A DNA stretch of 64,000 bases. Source: Epiperipatus broadwayi. Its lineage: Eukaryota > Onychophora > Udeonychophora > Euonychophora > Peripatidae. The translations under genes were made by a program, and so were the position numbers. The stretch is from positions 64,001 through 128,000 of the forward strand of contig JAQFVV010013387.1 in the NCBI GenBank assembly GCA_028023455.1, in the 5' to 3' direction. This document shows positions 60,701-64,000 of the stretch, piece after piece (within the stretch, counting starts at the first letter, position 1; each line of letters begins with the position of its first letter). A model generated the notes under the pieces. The model was not told the DNA's origin. It was given only the letters and a program-made list of their open reading frames with translations, and did no database searches.

Positions 60701-62480
60701 GAATATTTTGCACTGCTATATTCTTAGAAACAGATTACTTCACTAATTACGCATCCAAAAAACATTATCTTAAGGTTATTCTAGATACTTCTCATTCGAT
60801 TGATTCCCAAATTACTCTAATCTTTGATGGACATTATTCATCAGTTAGTTCTTTATTGAAACTGAATTTGCAGTAATTTCTTAAAAGTAGAAATTAAAAC
60901 TGTCTATTCATTGGAGTAGGATAACAATTTTTGTTTAAAATCAAGTGTTGTTATACCATAATAAAAAATATAATGTGTGTAATTATTGGTAATAATTGTG
61001 ATCTTTTGTTTACAGAAATCTTATAATAAGCCAATCTAAATCCAATTTTTCATTATTGATTGTGTAATGATAATCAGAAATTCTCAATGTCCCATCCATC
61101 ATTATAATTATGATAGGAACAGCCTAATCTGCCTCTTCTGTAGATGTTAATATTCTTTTCTAAGTTTGTAAAGGATTTTTTCCTAGTTATTTCCACGAAC
61201 ATGTTTTTTTTTGTTTTGTTGTTATTGTCTTTCATTGGTGCTAAATAATCAAATTATGTAAACATATAAAAATAATCAATATAATTAATCTATGATCATT
61301 TGTAACTCAATAATGTTTCTATTTTTATTAATGTAGTTAAGTAATCAGATATATGTAAAATATTAAAATACATCTTGTGATTCAATATAATGCAATGTTT
61401 GAAAGTTTAATAAAATGCTTTGATGATGATGATGATGATAATAATGTCTTATTCTAAAGTGGGTTGTATATTTCAAAAGAATAAATCTCTTATGAAAGAA
61501 ATTATAGGGTGAAAGAAGCAGATTCATGCCATTGTTGTTGTGCTCCTGAAATAGCTCAAGTTGTAATTGAAATAAGGAATTATTTTTTGCTTAAAATAGA
61601 AAAAGTCTTACATCTATGGTAAATGGCATTTCTTTGATAGTGTTGTATTGCATTAAAAAAATTTTTTTTTAAATGAATGTGAATGTTTGAACACATACAC
61701 AGTATAATAAATATACATATAAATGTATTATCTCAATTTATTATTAATAAACTATATCATTATTTCTTTTAAAATTTTGTTTATATTATAATTCTAATTT
61801 ATAATGTGTATTATACACATAAAAAAGTATGTTTTATATATACAGTATATGTGTATGTGTTGAAAACTACTATACAGTCCACTTACAATACTTATGATAT
61901 TGTTATCAAAGCTTATCAATAAAATATTAGCATTCATACACAATATTTTGGAACAAAATAAAGCATAGTTTACAGCTTCATGATATATATATATTTAAAA
62001 AGTATAATAATAAATTATAGTTTATTACTATATCTTTCCAAAAAATATATTTGTATACATTTAAATACAGTATAAATGCATGCGATTAAAAATTTACGCA
62101 TTTACCTGTGTGTAAATGGGATTTCTATTATTTACTACCTGCACCCACAACTTTGCTCATATTAGGAAATTACCAAATTTTTTAAAACAAGTATCATAAA
62201 GATTGTTGCAATATTTATTGAGTTATTAAGTAACAAAAAAACAAACTTTCAAATTTATAGATATAATAGATAACTGATAAAAGTTTAACATTCCTGAATT
62301 CTTGTTCTTGGAGCTCTAGTATTTATCCCAGTTGCTGACTGCAAATCTTGACATAATATAATGTACTTTATAATTAAAATATATTGAAGTAATATTTACA
62401 TGAAATAATAATATAAGAGTTACTAACAGCAGTTAAAAATGACTATTGTAATGTATTTTTATAAACTTGTGTACTAAACA
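60701..62480. other. AT-rich spacer
   Basis: No reliable feature. A GAT trinucleotide microsatellite is at about 61422-61440. The first 450 bp could be unrecognisable gypsy RT sequence. Confidence 0.4.
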
Positions 62481-62637
62481 TGCAACGAAGAAAAGATAGG
62501 AGGCCTTTTCACATTCGTATCAATATGCCGATATCTTTTAAATGTTATTTTGCCAACCAGTTACAAAGTCATCAAACATTTCAAAATTACTGATGCATTA
62601 ATATGAATGTGGAAAGCCCTATCTTTTCTTTGTTGCA
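62481..62637. repeat. 157-bp fold-back element
   Basis: Arms of about 45 bp begin tgcaacgaagaaaagatagg (62481) and end cctatcttttctttgttgca (62637), and are complementary with a few mismatches. The loop is about 65 bp. It is of a size seen for small inverted-repeat transposable elements. No clear target duplication. Confidence 0.8.
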
Positions 62638-62982
62638 GGAATAATACACAATAGTTTTAAAAAAGGACCAAAATATAAATATTATAGGAAATATACACCT
62701 ATGAAATCTATACATGATGAATCTTTGCCACTTAATTCAATTGTTTCAAAAAATGTATAGAAATAGTTTTGTGAAAAACACATAGCATAGACTTTTCACA
62801 AGATTACCAAGTTATCAACAGGAACATTTTTTTATCTATCTTAAAAACTGCATGGCAACCCGAAAATAGATTGAATCCAAAGTATCAAATCAAAACTACC
62901 AAATGTTACTTTACTGAGGCATCACTAAATTATTATAATTTTATGAAATAATATTTAAAAAAACACAAAATATATATATATA
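62638..62982. other. AT-rich spacer
   Basis: Nothing recognised between the fold-back element and the Tigger-like copy. It ends in a TA tract that holds the target site of that copy. Confidence 0.45.
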
Positions 62983-63944
62983 CACCTGGGTCTTGTTTTA
63001 TGCGGTAGATAGATTCCTCAGAAAACGCGCACAAAAGAAATCGCACAAAAATAAACATAACTTACCTTGAAAAATGGGGGATATGTTCCAGTAATTTTCA
63101 GAAATTGCATAAAAGCAAAGCAACAAGGAAAAAATACTGTAAAATTTGCATTAAAAAAATAAGGAAATAAATTATGACTAATAAAAAATTTCAAATATTT
63201 GAAAAAAATTAATACGAGACAAACTTTTTTTACTTTTTTTATTAACTAGAGTATTTAATTTTACATTTTTCATACATATTTTAATCATTACTGATAGCAT
63301 TCGTTTGTAAACTGGTAAGAAATCAGATTTGATGTGATGTGATATATTGTGGCTTCTCCTTAAATGAAGTCAAAGCAATTATGCCCAAAGAAACCTGTTA
63401 GCCACTTTATTTCTATCCGTGATGTGATGTACAACTAGCGCCACTTTCAGTCTTGAACTGTGTTAATGGTTTTCTGTTTCTACGCAATCAAAACAAAAAA
63501 ATTGTACATTATCATTAGAAAGATTATTTTCAGTTTATAAAATCAATAAAATCTTCATTATTATTTATTTTAAATATCTAAAAAAATATTTATTTCTGTG
63601 ATAAGAAAATACGTTTTAAAAGTTTAAATTTTTTGAATATTTATTGTGATATTTTTATATGTAAGTATAAATATATTATTATTTACTCATTAGTATAAAG
63701 AGGTTATATATATAGAAGCTAAATTCTAAATACAGCTTCAGGCCATATTCGCGTTAGCTGCTAATACAACATTATATTTTTGAAAAAAAAAAAAAAAGTA
63801 TTTCAAGTCAAAATAAGTTATTAATAATTTAAATTTATTGCTATCTAATAAATATAGTGAAATATGAAAGATATTAAGAGGAAACATGAATCACATAACT
63901 TCGAAATCGCATTAAAATAATCCGCATAAAACGAGACCCAGGTG
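62983..63944. mobile_element. Non-autonomous Tigger-like DNA transposon, copy B
   Basis: A 962-bp copy of the element at 2524-3440 in inverted orientation. Its left end is cacctgggtcttgttttatg and its right end finishes cgagacccaggtg. TA is present on both sides (62981-62982 and 63945-63946), consistent with the TA target duplication of Tc1/mariner-superfamily elements; the left TA lies in a TA tract, so the duplication is not fully proven. It carries the same central gcgccactttcag block (reverse complement of copy A). No transposase frame. Confidence 0.87.
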
Positions 63945-64000
63945 TATATGCTACTTACACTGTAATAAATAACAGTAATAAATCGCATTCAAAGCAACAA
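63945..64000. other. AT-rich flank
   Basis: Too short to interpret. Confidence 0.4.

Noticed and set aside
1-64000. CRISPR array, bacterial operon or prophage
   Set aside because: There is no regular spacer-repeat pattern, no ribosome binding sites or gene clusters, and the mobile elements are those of animals.

Overview
The window looks like nuclear DNA of an animal, probably an invertebrate. It is very AT-rich, full of homopolymer runs and TA-type microsatellites, and holds no intact host gene that I can recognise. The class is inferred from the mobile elements: an RTE-type LINE with an endonuclease and reverse transcriptase, an L1/Tx1-like LINE tail, Penelope-like elements (PLE) with a GIY-YIG nuclease remnant, Ty3/gypsy pol remnants and Tigger/pogo-type DNA transposons. 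I cannot name the species. Nothing points to a bacterial, organellar or viral genome.

Layout. 1-6.5 kb: AT-rich spacer, a 917-bp non-autonomous Tigger-like element (2524-3440), then a satellite-like zone of 170-bp and about 230-bp repeats (4541-6480). 6.5-13 kb: spacer with small tandem duplications. 13.08-14.63 kb: a 5'-truncated, broken RTE LINE on +. 15-27 kb: spacer with a three-copy dispersed repeat and two palindromes. 27.35-28.31 kb: a GC-richer block bracketed by 36-bp direct repeats and holding a 14-bp minisatellite. 30.5-31.7 kb: a GC-richer islet that could be a promoter. 34.1-37.1 kb: a nearly full-length RTE LINE on -, broken by frameshifts. 37.5 kb: a 305-bp fold-back element. 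38.2-43.6 kb: a graveyard on the - strand, with a duplicated gypsy RT fragment, an internally deleted Tigger transposase, an L1/Tx1-like LINE tail split by a 502-bp insertion with a 12-bp target duplication, and a PLE nuclease remnant. 43.7-49.2 kb: three mosaic copies of an unnamed repeat. 53.7-54.76 kb: two adjacent tandem arrays, next to a GC-richer islet with four small hairpins (55.08-55.31 kb). 56.2-57.1 kb: PLE reverse transcriptase remnant on -. 57.5-60.7 kb: Ty3/gypsy integrase and RNase H remnants on -. 62.48 kb: a 157-bp fold-back element. 62.98-63.94 kb: a second, inverted copy of the Tigger-like element with TA duplications.

The recognisable genes are all transposition genes and all are broken here. 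The RTE at 34-37 kb has all its domains but at least four frame breaks. The Tigger-like elements carry no transposase and would need a relative of the decayed transposase at 39.7-40.3 kb. Most of the degenerate PLE, gypsy, L1-like and Tigger fragments contain many stops and frameshifts and were recognised by reading the strands for family motifs, so their borders are approximate.

I did not find a convincing new biological system. The best candidates for a second look are the hairpin islet at 55.1-55.3 kb with its neighbouring arrays, the hammerhead-like motifs in two repeat elements (37.7 and 42.25 kb), the reading-frame-proven nested insertion at 41.86-42.36 kb, and the 14-bp minisatellite with a 42-bp higher-order period.
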